A DNA stretch of 52,854 nucleotides from an uncultured Lachnospiraceae bacterium (GTDB lineage: Bacteria; Bacillota; Clostridia; Lachnospirales; Lachnospiraceae). A model generated the notes under the pieces. The model was not told where the DNA came from. It worked only from the letters and a program-made list of their open reading frames with translations, and did not search any database. A program made the position numbers and the translations under genes. Position 1 is the stretch's first letter; every line of letters begins with the position of its first letter. Where the stretch lies: NCBI GenBank assembly GCA_948470755.1, contig CAOKPU010000014.1, positions 1 to 52,854 on the forward strand. Direction: 5' to 3'. Of the stretch, positions 5,965 to 13,863 are shown one piece after another.

Positions 5965-7572
5965 ATGAGCAACAAACCAAATCCGACAAATGCCGATTAC
6001 TGCGCATACCTCCGCAAGAGCAGGGCCGACAGGGATGCCGAACTGCGCGGCGAAGGGGACACTCTTGCACGGCACAGGAAAATGCTGGAAGAACTATCCG
6101 CTAAAATGGGGATCCCAATTAAAAAATTTTATTCCGAAGTCGTCTCTGGGGACACCATCGCTGACCGTCCGGTCATGCGCGAACTCCTCCAGGACGTTGA
6201 ACGCGGGAAATGGGCGGGAGTGTTTGTCGTGGAAGTGGAAAGGCTCGCACGCGGCAACACGCGGGACCAGGGGATTGTTTCTGATTATTTTAAATATTCA
6301 GGCACCAAGATCATAACGCCGGCAAAGACGTACGACCCGGAAAATGAATTCGATGAAGAATATTTTGAATTCGGCCTTTTTATGGCCCGCAGAGAATATA
6401 AGACAATCAACCGCCGCCTCCAGCGCGGCCGCATCGCATCCGTCAAAGAAGGGAAATTTGTTTCCAGCACCGCTCCTTACGGATATGCCCGCGTAAAGAT
6501 CCCAAATGAAAAAGGGTACACCCTTGAACTGAATGAAGAAGAGGCATCCGTAGTCCGCATGATCTTTGACTGGTATTGCAACGGCATTACCCTCAAAGAC
6601 GGAACCAGATCCCGCCTTGGCGCCGACAGCATCGCCCGCCGTCTTGACTCCCTCGGCATACGTCCGCGCATATCTTCACGCTGGTCAAGAGCCACCATCA
6701 AGGATATGCTGCAGAATCCAACCTACTGCGGGGACGTCCGGTTCGGGTACCGCGCATGCATAAAGCAAGTCCTTAACAGCAACGTCACGGAGTCCCGAGT
6801 CGTAAACGAAGAATGCCAGCAGAACCCCGGCATGCATCCCGCCATCATCAGCCGCGACTTATTCCAAAAGGCCCAGGAAGCCAGGATGGAAAACCGGAAA
6901 TGCACGGTCCCCTCCTCCGCCGTCCTCCAAAACCCTCTTTCAGGACTGGTATACTGTAAGAAATGCGGAGCAATGATGACAAGGCTTGCGCCGAACAGCC
7001 GCAATAAATACTCCACCCTCAAATGCCCAAACAAATACTGCGGCAATGTGTCCTCCCCTATTTCCCTTGTGGAGGAGCAGATAATCATCTTCCTGCAGGG
7101 ATGGCTTGAAGCCTACCGGGTCAATGCACAGTCCGTTGAACGCCATGCCCCAGTTGACAAGGAAATAAAGCTGTTGAACGACTGCATCCTAACCAATGAA
7201 AATGAGATATCCAAGCTTAAGTCACAGCTCAATAAAGCGTATGATTTACTCGAACAAGACGTTTATACTGTCGATGTATTCCGGGAAAGACAACAGGCCT
7301 TAACCCACGACATCGAATCCTTGTCCCGCACAAACGAGAATCACAAAGCGTCAATAGTCAAATATGAAGAACTGAAATATTCCCATGAACGCTTCATCCC
7401 GCAAGTCGTCCATCTGCTGGATACGTACTCTTCCTGCAGTCCCTCCGTCCGGAACCATCTGCTTAAAGAAGTGATAGAAAGAATTGAATATCAGAAGGAT
7501 CAACCGAACACTAAAGGAAGGCTCCTTAATGCTAATTTTTCCTTGGATATCCATCCAAGGCTGCCGCATTAA
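5965..7572 (+). CDS. Large serine recombinase (integrase of the element)
   Basis: The 535-residue protein has the full large-serine-recombinase layout. A resolvase-type catalytic domain (about 11-160) carries the nucleophile S19 in YLRKSRAD and the conserved VVEVERLARG. A recombinase DNA-binding domain (about 170-310) contains PYGYARV and NPTYCGDV. A zinc ribbon follows (C331, C334, C354, C359), then a long coiled coil (about 395-480) that controls integration versus excision. AAGGAGC precedes the ATG. Length and order are normal, and no damage is visible. It is the last gene of the element and lies directly against an interrupted GH18 gene, so it most likely catalysed that insertion. Its attachment site should lie at about 7573-7605. 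Confidence 0.93.
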   Translation: MSNKPNPTNADYCAYLRKSRADRDAELRGEGDTLARHRKMLEELSAKMGIPIKKFYSEVVSGDTIADRPVMRELLQDVERGKWAGVFVVEVERLARGNTRDQGIVSDYFKYSGTKIITPAKTYDPENEFDEEYFEFGLFMARREYKTINRRLQRGRIASVKEGKFVSSTAPYGYARVKIPNEKGYTLELNEEEASVVRMIFDWYCNGITLKDGTRSRLGADSIARRLDSLGIRPRISSRWSRATIKDMLQNPTYCGDVRFGYRACIKQVLNSNVTESRVVNEECQQNPGMHPAIISRDLFQKAQEARMENRKCTVPSSAVLQNPLSGLVYCKKCGAMMTRLAPNSRNKYSTLKCPNKYCGNVSSPISLVEEQIIIFLQGWLEAYRVNAQSVERHAPVDKEIKLLNDCILTNENEISKLKSQLNKAYDLLEQDVYTVDVFRERQQALTHDIESLSRTNENHKASIVKYEELKYSHERFIPQVVHLLDTYSSCSPSVRNHLLKEVIERIEYQKDQPNTKGRLLNANFSLDIHPRLPH

Positions 7573-7605
7573 TAACTTATGGCTTAGATGGGGATATACT
7601 TACGG
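7573..7605. other. Probable right attachment junction of the element
   Basis: The recombinase stop codon is at 7570-7572 and homology to GH18 proteins resumes at TGG 7589 (WGYTYGPP). The crossover therefore lies within or next to this interval. Serine recombinases use a 2-bp crossover core, and the matching left half and the 5' part of the GH18 gene must lie beyond the left edge of the window. Inference from gene disruption; no repeat can be checked here. Confidence 0.55.
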
Positions 7606-8041
7606 CCCTCCCATGGCCGTAGCCCCCATCCACAAAGTCCGCGAAGTCGTGGAATACGCCCTCACCCGTATCCCTGCGGAAAAAATAAATCTTGGGATCC
7701 CTAACTATGGATATGACTGGCCTCTTCCTTTTGAAAAAGGAGTAACCGCAGCACGTACTATCAGCAATACGGAAGCTATTGAAATCGCAATCGCCAATGA
7801 TGCCGCCATTGAATTCGATCCGGTCTCCATGTCCCCTCATTTTACTTATGAAAAAGATGGCATAATGCACGAAGTATGGTTTGAAGATGTCAGAAGCCTA
7901 AAAGAAAAATTTGCCCTTATTGAAGAATACCATTTAAGAGGAGCCGGTTATTGGCAGATCATGAACTTGTTCCGCGCTAACTGGCTCCTTCTGTCCGATA
8001 CTTTCTACATTACTAAAAACCCTAATGATTTCACTTTATAA
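7586..8041 (+). pseudogene. 3' remnant of a GH18 (YaaH/SleL-type) glycoside hydrolase
   Basis: About 150 codons remain of a glycoside hydrolase family 18 protein of the type found in spore coats (YaaH/SleL-like N-acetylglucosaminidase). Visible family landmarks are WGYTYGPPMAVAPI, the substrate-loop NLGIPNYGYDWPLPF, the VWFEDVRSLKEKF segment and the barrel-end motif RGAGYWQIMNLF. The N-terminal LysM repeats and the catalytic DxxDxDxE motif are missing; they would be encoded upstream of the insertion point, beyond the left edge. In frame the sequence runs back into the recombinase 3' end without a proper start. Loss of this gene may affect cortex digestion during germination. Excision of the element could restore it. 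Confidence 0.8.
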
Positions 8042-8066
8042 GCTTTAAGCCTTAAAAGCCAAATCC

Positions 8067-8762
8067 TTATATTTCCTCGGTCATATCTTCTTCCTGAAGC
8101 CTCAGGCCTGCCGTACTTGTTACCGGAAGGGAAAATACAATGGATTTGGCTTTACTATTCATTCCCGCTTTTTCCATAATCGCTTTCATGATTTCATTTT
8201 TCCCTTTCGTCTTTGTCACAATAAAGATCATTTCCTTTTCCGCAGCAATGGATACGCCCAAAAACTGCTCCGCCTTCTCCATCCCAGTGCCTTTAGCATG
8301 TATTACAGTGCCTCCTCCTGCCCCTTTCTCCCTGGCCGCATCCATCACAATATTGCTGTAACCTTGATTCAAAATCACTATAATCAATTCATATTCCGTA
8401 TCTTTCAAAACGGCTTCCTCCTCTTTTTCAAAATTTTGGCAATCTGTCAAAAACTGCAGGGCTTTTTTCCCCCCGATACTGGAAAAAGGGATAATAAAGG
8501 CAATTCCTGTTCCCGGCACATCAATATTCATCTTCTTTTGCAGCCCCCGCTTCAAAAGCCTCCACATCTGTCTTGTCACGACAGCGGCCATTACTGTTTT
8601 TTCAGTGGCTTCCAGTCCAAAATAATCGAGTACATCACTGTTAGCCGTTCCCGCTCCCAACGTACTTAAAATAACCGACAAACCATTTTCTTTATAAAAC
8701 GACAACATCTTAGAGCCAATACCACGATTTGTAATTGTCACCATCATATATATCTTGCTCAT
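8067..8762 (-). CDS. Tandem PII-like (nitrogen regulatory P-II fold) protein
   Basis: The 231-residue protein consists of two consecutive PII-like ferredoxin-fold units (about 1-105 and 118-220). Each shows a strand, a GxGTANSDV or GAGGGTVIHAKG loop resembling the P-II T-loop base, and closing strands such as IVFSLPV. Classical PII trimers bind ATP/ADP and 2-oxoglutarate; tandem PII-like proteins are known but poorly characterised. The T-loop tyrosine of GlnB is absent, so uridylylation is unlikely. GAAGGGA is 8 bases before the ATG. It follows the DUF1538 gene after 14 bases, and such pairing is common, so the natural guess is that it gates that membrane protein in response to a nucleotide or carbon signal. 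Confidence 0.75.
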   Translation of the reverse strand: MSKIYMMVTITNRGIGSKMLSFYKENGLSVILSTLGAGTANSDVLDYFGLEATEKTVMAAVVTRQMWRLLKRGLQKKMNIDVPGTGIAFIIPFSSIGGKKALQFLTDCQNFEKEEEAVLKDTEYELIIVILNQGYSNIVMDAAREKGAGGGTVIHAKGTGMEKAEQFLGVSIAAEKEMIFIVTKTKGKNEIMKAIMEKAGMNSKAKSIVFSLPVTSTAGLRLQEEDMTEEI

Positions 8763-8776
8763 TCCGGGCTCCCTTC

Positions 8777-10321
8777 TTACAACTCAATAATCTCATCGTC
8801 GCCAAGCAACTCAAAGGCTTCCTGTATGCCCATTCCAGCCGGCTGCAGTACCGGTGCGGCTTTTGCAGAACGAAGCTTATAAACCAGTCCAAGCACTTGT
8901 ATTGTTATCAACGGAGTCATAGCTACCATGGCCACCACGCCAAAAGCATCCGTTACAATATTGCCGCCTACGCTGACACAGGCCCCCATGGCAAACGGCA
9001 GAAGAAAGGTTGCCGTCATAGGCCCCGATGCAACTCCACCGGAGTCAAAAGCAATTGCCGTAAAGATTTTCGGGACAGCCAAAGATAACACAAGCGCTAT
9101 GCCATAACCCGGAATCACAAACCACAAGATAGAGATCCCCGTCAAGACACGTATCATAGCAAGCCCCAGAGAAACCGCCACGCCAATGGATAGGCTTAAG
9201 CTCATCGCCTTTGCCGATACCGCCCCGGAAGTAATATCCTCAACCTGCTTTGTTAATACATATACTGCCGGTTCCGCCAACACGATAAAATAGCCGATCA
9301 ACATACCGATAGGCACAATAATCCAACGGTAAGGGTTGGAAGCAATGACCTGTCCCAAATAATTGCCGGCAGGCATAAATCCCACATTCACCCCTGTCAA
9401 AAACAAAAACAAACCTATGTATGTATAAATGAGGCCAATCCCTATCTTAATCAATGTCCGTTTCTGCATCCCTTTAAAAATAATTAGGAAAATTCCAAAA
9501 AATGCAAGAATCGGAAAGAGGGATACCGCCATTTCCCACATATATTTGGGAAATCCTTCCGCAAACATCCCCCAAAGTTCCACAGAGCTACTGATATCCG
9601 GAATCTGTTCCGGTATATATTCAGCGCTCTCCGGATGATAGATCAGCCCAAGCACAAGCACCGAAAGTATAGGGCCAATAGAACAAAGCGATACCAAGCC
9701 AAAACTGTCATCTGCCGCATGTTGGTCGCTTCGGATTGCTGCAATACCTACACCCATTGCCATGATAAAGGGTACTGTCATAGGGCCGGTAGTTACCCCT
9801 CCGGCATCAAATGCCACCGCCAGGAAATCCCTCGGCACAAAAAACGCCAGTATCATTACCAATCCATAAAAAAACAAAAGCATAATTGACAGCGGGATGG
9901 AAAACAACATACGCAGTAATGCGATTACAAGAAAAATCCCCACTCCAAAGGCCACGGAAAAAATCAATACCAGATTGGGGATGGACGGCACCTGTTCCGC
10001 CAGCACCTGTAAATCCGGTTCGGAAACCGTAATCACGATCCCCAGCAGAAAACTAAGCAACACCATAACCGAAAGTTTTTTTGACCGGGTTATACAAGTA
10101 CCCACCCTTTCCCCCATCGGAGTCATGGAAAGCTCCACTCCAAGAGTAAAAAACATCATCCCCACCACCAAAAGCACCGCCCCCAATAAAAAAGCCATCA
10201 GTATACTGGGGGAAATCGGCGCTATCGTAAAACAAAGGACAAGTACGATGCCAATAATCGGAAGCACTGCTTTCAGCGCCTCATTTAATTTTTCCTGAAA
10301 TTTTGTACGGTATAATCTCAA
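8777..10321 (-). CDS. DUF1538 membrane protein (putative cation/proton antiporter-like)
   Basis: The 514-residue polytopic membrane protein contains two copies of the DUF1538 unit. Each copy includes a conserved AFDAGGVTTGPMTVPF or AFDSGGVASGPMTATF motif (around residues 170 and 420), evidence of internal duplication. About 12-14 membrane segments can be counted. A two-gene DUF1538 system (UmpAB) from Halomonas has been reported to act as a cation/proton antiporter; here both halves are fused. The start is TTG at 10321 with AGAAAGG upstream; no in-frame ATG fits better. It lies between citrate synthase (45 bases upstream) and the PII-like gene. Substrate is not predictable from sequence. Confidence 0.8.
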   Translation of the reverse strand: MRLYRTKFQEKLNEALKAVLPIIGIVLVLCFTIAPISPSILMAFLLGAVLLVVGMMFFTLGVELSMTPMGERVGTCITRSKKLSVMVLLSFLLGIVITVSEPDLQVLAEQVPSIPNLVLIFSVAFGVGIFLVIALLRMLFSIPLSIMLLFFYGLVMILAFFVPRDFLAVAFDAGGVTTGPMTVPFIMAMGVGIAAIRSDQHAADDSFGLVSLCSIGPILSVLVLGLIYHPESAEYIPEQIPDISSSVELWGMFAEGFPKYMWEMAVSLFPILAFFGIFLIIFKGMQKRTLIKIGIGLIYTYIGLFLFLTGVNVGFMPAGNYLGQVIASNPYRWIIVPIGMLIGYFIVLAEPAVYVLTKQVEDITSGAVSAKAMSLSLSIGVAVSLGLAMIRVLTGISILWFVIPGYGIALVLSLAVPKIFTAIAFDSGGVASGPMTATFLLPFAMGACVSVGGNIVTDAFGVVAMVAMTPLITIQVLGLVYKLRSAKAAPVLQPAGMGIQEAFELLGDDEIIEL

Positions 10322-10366
10322 TTCTTCTCACGCCTTTCTTACCGTTTCTCATATATGCCGTATTTT

Positions 10367-11737
10367 TTAGTTTCTTTCCTCTATTTCCATATACCCCCGT
10401 TCCATCAGGACGCTCTTATACGCCGGACGGATGATTTTATCCGCATTGATCAGCTCCTCCAACCTGTGCGCACTCCACCCAACAATCCTCGCCATCGCAA
10501 AAATAGGGGTATAAAGTTCCAGCGGGATATCCAACATGCTGTATACGAAACCGCTGTAAAAATCTACATTAGCGCTTACTCCCTTATAAATGTTACGTCT
10601 TTCCGCGATAACTTGAGGCGCCAGACGCTCAATCATAGAGTAAAGCTTAAAATCTTCCTTCCGTCCCTTATCCAATGCCAGCCTTTCTACAAAACCTTTA
10701 AATATAGTCGCCCTTGGATCGGAAATGGAATAAACCGCATGTCCCATGCCGTAAATCAGGCCGCTTTTATCAAATACCTCTTTATTCAGCATCCGTGCAA
10801 GATAATCTTTTACTTTTTCCTCATCATTAATATCTTTTACATGCTTTTTAATGTTCGCCATCATCTCCACCACTTTAATATTCGCCCCGCCATGCTTCGG
10901 CCCTTTCAGGGAAGACAACGCAGCGGCAATAACCGAATATGTATCGGAACCGGATGATGTCACCACGCGGGTTGTAAACGTAGAATTATTGCCGCCCCCG
11001 TGTTCCATATGCAGTACAAGAGCAATATCCAGAACTTTAGCCTCCAATTCCGAATACTTCATATCAGGGCGCAGGAGGCGCAGGATATTTTCCGCCGTAG
11101 AAAGATTCCCATCCGGCCGGTGTATATAAAGGCTTTCATCCCTTTCGTAATGATTATACGCTTGGTAGCCATATACCGAAAGCATAGGGAATACGCTGAT
11201 CAACTGCATACATTGCCTTAAGACATTAGGAATGCTAAGATCCGATGCCTGCTTATCATAAGAAGCAAGGGTCAATACGCTTTTCGTCAGGGAATTCATA
11301 ATATCTTTGCTGGATGCTTTCATAATGACATCCCGCGTGAAATTGGTAGGAAGCGTACGCATCACCGCCAGCTTACCCCGGAATTCCTTTAGCTGCCCTT
11401 TATCCGGCAGATTGCCGAACAAAAGAAGATATGCGATTTCTTCAAACCCAAACCGGGCGCTATGCTCGAAGCCTCTTACCAGATCAATAATATCATATCC
11501 CCTATATAAAAGCCTTCCTTCACATGGAACTCTTTTCCCGTCAATTATTTCCTGGGATTTAATAACAGAAATATTTGTCAGGCCGGCCAGGACTCCTTCC
11601 CCATTCTTATCCCTCAATCCCCTTTTTACGCCATATTGCTCATACAAATCAATATCTATCAGATTATTTTCTCTGCAGATTTCGCTGTATTTTGTTGTGT
11701 AACTTTCTATTTGCTCTCTTTTGCTGTTCCTTGTCAT
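10367..11737 (-). CDS. Citrate synthase
   Basis: The 456-residue enzyme condenses oxaloacetate and acetyl-CoA to citrate. Catalytic residues are visible: H246 in MEHGGGNNSTF, H333 in GMGHAVYS and D392 in NVDFYSG, with the SSLKGPKHGGAN loop at about 275-286. Length and the N-terminal extension fit the longer bacterial citrate synthases; the family cannot be split from methylcitrate synthase by eye. In such fermenters the enzyme feeds the oxidative branch toward 2-oxoglutarate and glutamate. GGAGG is 6 bases before the ATG. It follows a MarR gene by 29 bases and precedes the DUF1538 gene, so the four probably form one transcript. Aconitase and isocitrate dehydrogenase genes are not nearby. Confidence 0.93.
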   Translation of the reverse strand: MTRNSKREQIESYTTKYSEICRENNLIDIDLYEQYGVKRGLRDKNGEGVLAGLTNISVIKSQEIIDGKRVPCEGRLLYRGYDIIDLVRGFEHSARFGFEEIAYLLLFGNLPDKGQLKEFRGKLAVMRTLPTNFTRDVIMKASSKDIMNSLTKSVLTLASYDKQASDLSIPNVLRQCMQLISVFPMLSVYGYQAYNHYERDESLYIHRPDGNLSTAENILRLLRPDMKYSELEAKVLDIALVLHMEHGGGNNSTFTTRVVTSSGSDTYSVIAAALSSLKGPKHGGANIKVVEMMANIKKHVKDINDEEKVKDYLARMLNKEVFDKSGLIYGMGHAVYSISDPRATIFKGFVERLALDKGRKEDFKLYSMIERLAPQVIAERRNIYKGVSANVDFYSGFVYSMLDIPLELYTPIFAMARIVGWSAHRLEELINADKIIRPAYKSVLMERGYMEIEERN

Positions 11738-11766
11738 TCTTTTCCTCCATTTCCTGCGTTGTTTTA

Positions 11767-12216
11767 CTATGTCCTTTCCGCCATCTGAGCCAATTCTTTG
11801 CTGATATTATATGCAATCTTCTTCGCCGCCTGTCTCAACAGCCTGCGTTCTTCTTCCGTAATGTCCTGACAAACGATATCCATCAGCCTTTCCCGCATCT
11901 TAAGAAGTTCTTCGCACACTGGTTCCGCTTCCTTTGTCAAAATAAGATGAACACATCTCCTGTCCTGCCCATCCGGTTTTCCTACCAGATACCCGCATTC
12001 TGCCAAATGCTCGATCGCATGTGAAATATGCGCCTTAGAAAAAAACTTATGCTCTGCGATATCCCGCGCAGTGTCTCCTTTCCCCTTTCTTAAAAACAGC
12101 AGGATTTCTATTTCCACTTTATGAAGCCCATATTTTTCAGTAATAAGGTTGCTCATCTTTTCATACAACTTTTTAAATTGCTGCCCGTAAAGCAATGTTT
12201 CAAACTCCGCATCCAC
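11767..12216 (-). CDS. MarR-family transcriptional regulator
   Basis: The 149-residue winged helix protein has the MarR layout: a long dimerisation helix at the start, the recognition region AEHKFFSKAHISHAIEHL (about 60-77), and the wing GYLVGKPDGQDRRCVHLILT with the conserved D-x-R-R turn at about 90. The start is GTG 12216, with AGAGGG 7 bases upstream. It is first in the run MarR, citrate synthase, DUF1538, PII-like, and its promoter region contains two 9-bp palindromes (12245-12268). It is likely an autoregulator of this group. The ligand is unknown. Confidence 0.88.
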   Translation of the reverse strand: MDAEFETLLYGQQFKKLYEKMSNLITEKYGLHKVEIEILLFLRKGKGDTARDIAEHKFFSKAHISHAIEHLAECGYLVGKPDGQDRRCVHLILTKEAEPVCEELLKMRERLMDIVCQDITEEERRLLRQAAKKIAYNISKELAQMAERT

Positions 12217-12244
12217 GTTTTTTCCCTCTTATTGGTTTATAATC

Positions 12245-12278
12245 GAACTGTTCAAACATAAACTGTTTATTACTAAAC
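12245..12278. promoter_or_regulatory. Candidate MarR operator sites
   Basis: Two 9-bp palindromes, GAACTGTTC (12245-12253) and AAACTGTTT (12260-12268), are spaced by one and a half helical turns. A further inverted repeat GTTTA-N4-TAAAC covers 12265-12278. All lie immediately upstream of the MarR start codon. Binding by the MarR protein is inferred. Confidence 0.5.
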
Positions 12279-12426
12279 TATATTCGCATAAAAATCCAAT
12301 TATGTCAAGTCATGCTAAGATTACGCTAAGAAACCTTTTCCCGTCTTTTCTTGCGCGGTTTTCCCCACTATAATATAAAAAAGATAAAACAAACAAAATA
12401 TTTTTACATCAGGAGGTTATTCTATC

Positions 12427-12570
12427 ATGAATTTCGGACTATTAATCATTGCCCTTATCGGTGGCACCGTAGGCATTCTTTCCACTTTATATTTACTATT
12501 TAGTTTTCCCGCTGTTATAATTTGGAAGATTTACCGGAAAATTACGAAAGGAATCCCACTTACCAAATAA
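12427..12570 (+). CDS. Small membrane protein (47 aa)
   Basis: The 47-residue protein consists of a glycine-rich N-terminal membrane segment (about 3-34: LLIIALIGGTVGILSTLYLL then FPAVIIW) and a short basic tail (KIYRKITKG) that should stay inside the cell. GGAGG is 10 bases before the ATG and TATAAT is at 12369-12374, so it has its own promoter divergent from the MarR operon. I do not recognise a family; tiny proteins of this shape are common accessory subunits or toxins. The nearest neighbour on the same strand is far away. The stretch from 12571 to 12694 shows nothing. Confidence 0.6.
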   Translation: MNFGLLIIALIGGTVGILSTLYLLFSFPAVIIWKIYRKITKGIPLTK

Positions 12571-12694
12571 ACATCTTTGCTATGTGGGAACAATTCTTTT
12601 AGAAATATCGACAATAATCAGAAAAACGCTGCCTGAACCAAAGAACCTCAAGGCCAGCATCCCAAAACTTAATGTAACTGCTTCATACCAATCT

Positions 12695-13084
12695 TTATGC
12701 CGCCCCGTCGCAAAGGGCCTGCCAATATGCGGACATCCTCTTATGCATATTTTCCGGAAGCATAGGAGGCACCGCCAAACACTGGTCTGTCTCCTGTGCA
12801 TCAAAAGGAAACCATTTATTTGGCTGCTGTTCCTCGCTGTGCATACCTATATCCTCCACTACCAGCAGATCTTCCATATGCACTTTCAATATATGGCTTA
12901 GCATCAACATGTGGTCAAGAGAAGGGAGTACTTTCCCTTTCAGCCACCGGTAAACCGGCTGAGGACAGGATAATTGAAGGTGCTTCTGGATATCTTTCAC
13001 CGTATAGCCCTGCTCTGTTATTTTCTTCTTTAACATTAGCCCTGTTTTCTCCATATCAATATGCAAATACGTATTATCATTCAT
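12695..13084 (-). CDS. XRE-like helix-turn-helix protein (Lachnospiraceae type)
   Basis: The 129-residue protein has a helix-turn-helix at about residues 24-55: QGYTVKDIQKHLQL followed by QPVYRWLKGKVLPSLDHMLML. The YRWLKG turn is characteristic of a group of stand-alone regulators frequent in Lachnospiraceae, often retained as a core gene of unknown target. The C-terminal half is not recognisable and ends with a stretch that looks low in conservation. The ATG at 13084 has GGAGGT 13 bases upstream, a longer spacing than usual, so an internal start at 13054 cannot be excluded. It is separated from its neighbours by repeats on one side and the small membrane protein on the other. Confidence 0.7.
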   Translation of the reverse strand: MNDNTYLHIDMEKTGLMLKKKITEQGYTVKDIQKHLQLSCPQPVYRWLKGKVLPSLDHMLMLSHILKVHMEDLLVVEDIGMHSEEQQPNKWFPFDAQETDQCLAVPPMLPENMHKRMSAYWQALCDGAA

Positions 13085-13120
13085 CTTTATCTATATTACC
13101 TCCATAAAAAACATCCATAA

Positions 13121-13260
13121 AAAGTGTGAGTCCTGACGCACACTCGCGCAGGAGCGCGGCTGCGGCAGCAGCCATTTCCCTTTTGCGCGCAGTGCGCATC
13201 CTCCCGGAAGGAAGAACCTTCGGTCCTTCGTCAATTTACGTCCGTCTGACGACGGACTTT
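13121..13260. repeat. Dispersed intergenic repeat, copy 1
   Basis: The stretch begins with an imperfect hairpin (GTGTGAG, CCTGA, CGCACAC), continues with a GC-rich block (GGAGCGCGGCTGCGGC and TGCGCGCAGTGCGCATCC), and ends with GTCCGTC-TGAC-GACGGAC at about 13241-13258. The same blocks in the same order occur at 28117-28205 and 28456-28498, and a stub at 33284-33300. It contains several self-complementary segments and no convincing gene, so it is a structured repeat family. Confidence 0.75.
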
Positions 13261-13370
13261 CCTATAAAGATCCGACCCCCGAACCTTATAATAAATAAGT
13301 ATATCTTTGTATATACTATTTGTCATTGGACAATCAGTCCAACAGCATCCTTCCGGAGGGTTTTTGTATC

Positions 13371-13640
13371 ATAGGAAATTGCAAAGCAATTTCCTATAAG
13401 GATTCGGGTGTCAAAAGGCCCATCCGGCGGCCCCGTCTGGCAGATTGCACAAAAGATTTGTGCGCACTCTGTTGCACGGGACATTCCGATGAGCCTCGGA
13501 AAGCAAAAATCGTGTTCAGCAGAGGCTTCCACGATTTTAGAGTCTCCTCTCCATCGTGCAAAAGCCGTTTGCACAATATCCTTTTGTGCAATATGCCAGA
13601 CGGGGCCGCCGGATGGGCCTTTTGACACCCGAATCCTATA
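13371..13640. repeat. 270-bp element with perfect 43-bp inverted arms
   Basis: A 12-bp perfect hairpin with a 3-base loop (13371-13382 with 13386-13397) is followed by a perfect 43-bp inverted repeat: left arm 13400-13442, right arm 13594-13636, with the pairing continuing imperfectly about 20 bp inward (TTGCACAAAAG motifs). The interior of roughly 110 bases holds smaller hairpins. Such an element would form a cruciform or a very stable RNA. Open frames here are by-products of the symmetry. There are no transposase genes; it behaves like a MITE-type or bacterial palindromic element. It sits between the XRE-like gene and the glycan operon. Confidence 0.85.
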
Positions 13641-13722
13641 AGGGAACAAAAAGAGCCGGCCCAACGGCCAACTCCAAAAATTCGCTTTAGCAGTCCCCTG
13701 TCCGCTTATGGCTTTTTTATCC

Positions 13723-13863
13723 TCACTCCGCCTCCTCTGAGACTACCGTAACCGGAATCAGTTTTGTATCCTTTATACTCACCCCTACATGAACAAAATA
13801 CAATGACACCGTCACCAAACCGGCAATGACAACCGCAACCATAGCCCTTTTTACAGCCCTCAT
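13723..13863 (-). CDS. Small single-pass membrane protein downstream of ABC exporter
   Basis: The 46-residue protein begins MRAVKRAMVAVVIAGLVTVS, one membrane segment at about 8-27 with a basic inside end, and finishes with an acidic outside tail (VTVVSEEAE). Its ATG overlaps the stop of the ABC exporter gene as ATGA, so it is translationally coupled and probably part of the same complex or pathway. No family recognised. Being last in the operon, it is followed by the repeat element. Confidence 0.55.
   Translation of the reverse strand: MRAVKRAMVAVVIAGLVTVSLYFVHVGVSIKDTKLIPVTVVSEEAE

Noticed and set aside
7484-8041. Full 185-residue reading frame across the recombinase end
   Set aside because: Its first 34 codons lie within the recombinase gene in another frame and have no RBS; only the GH18 part is homologous.
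13320-13664. Open frames on both strands across the palindromic repeat
   Set aside because: They mirror each other because of the inverted arms, lack RBS and resemble no family.
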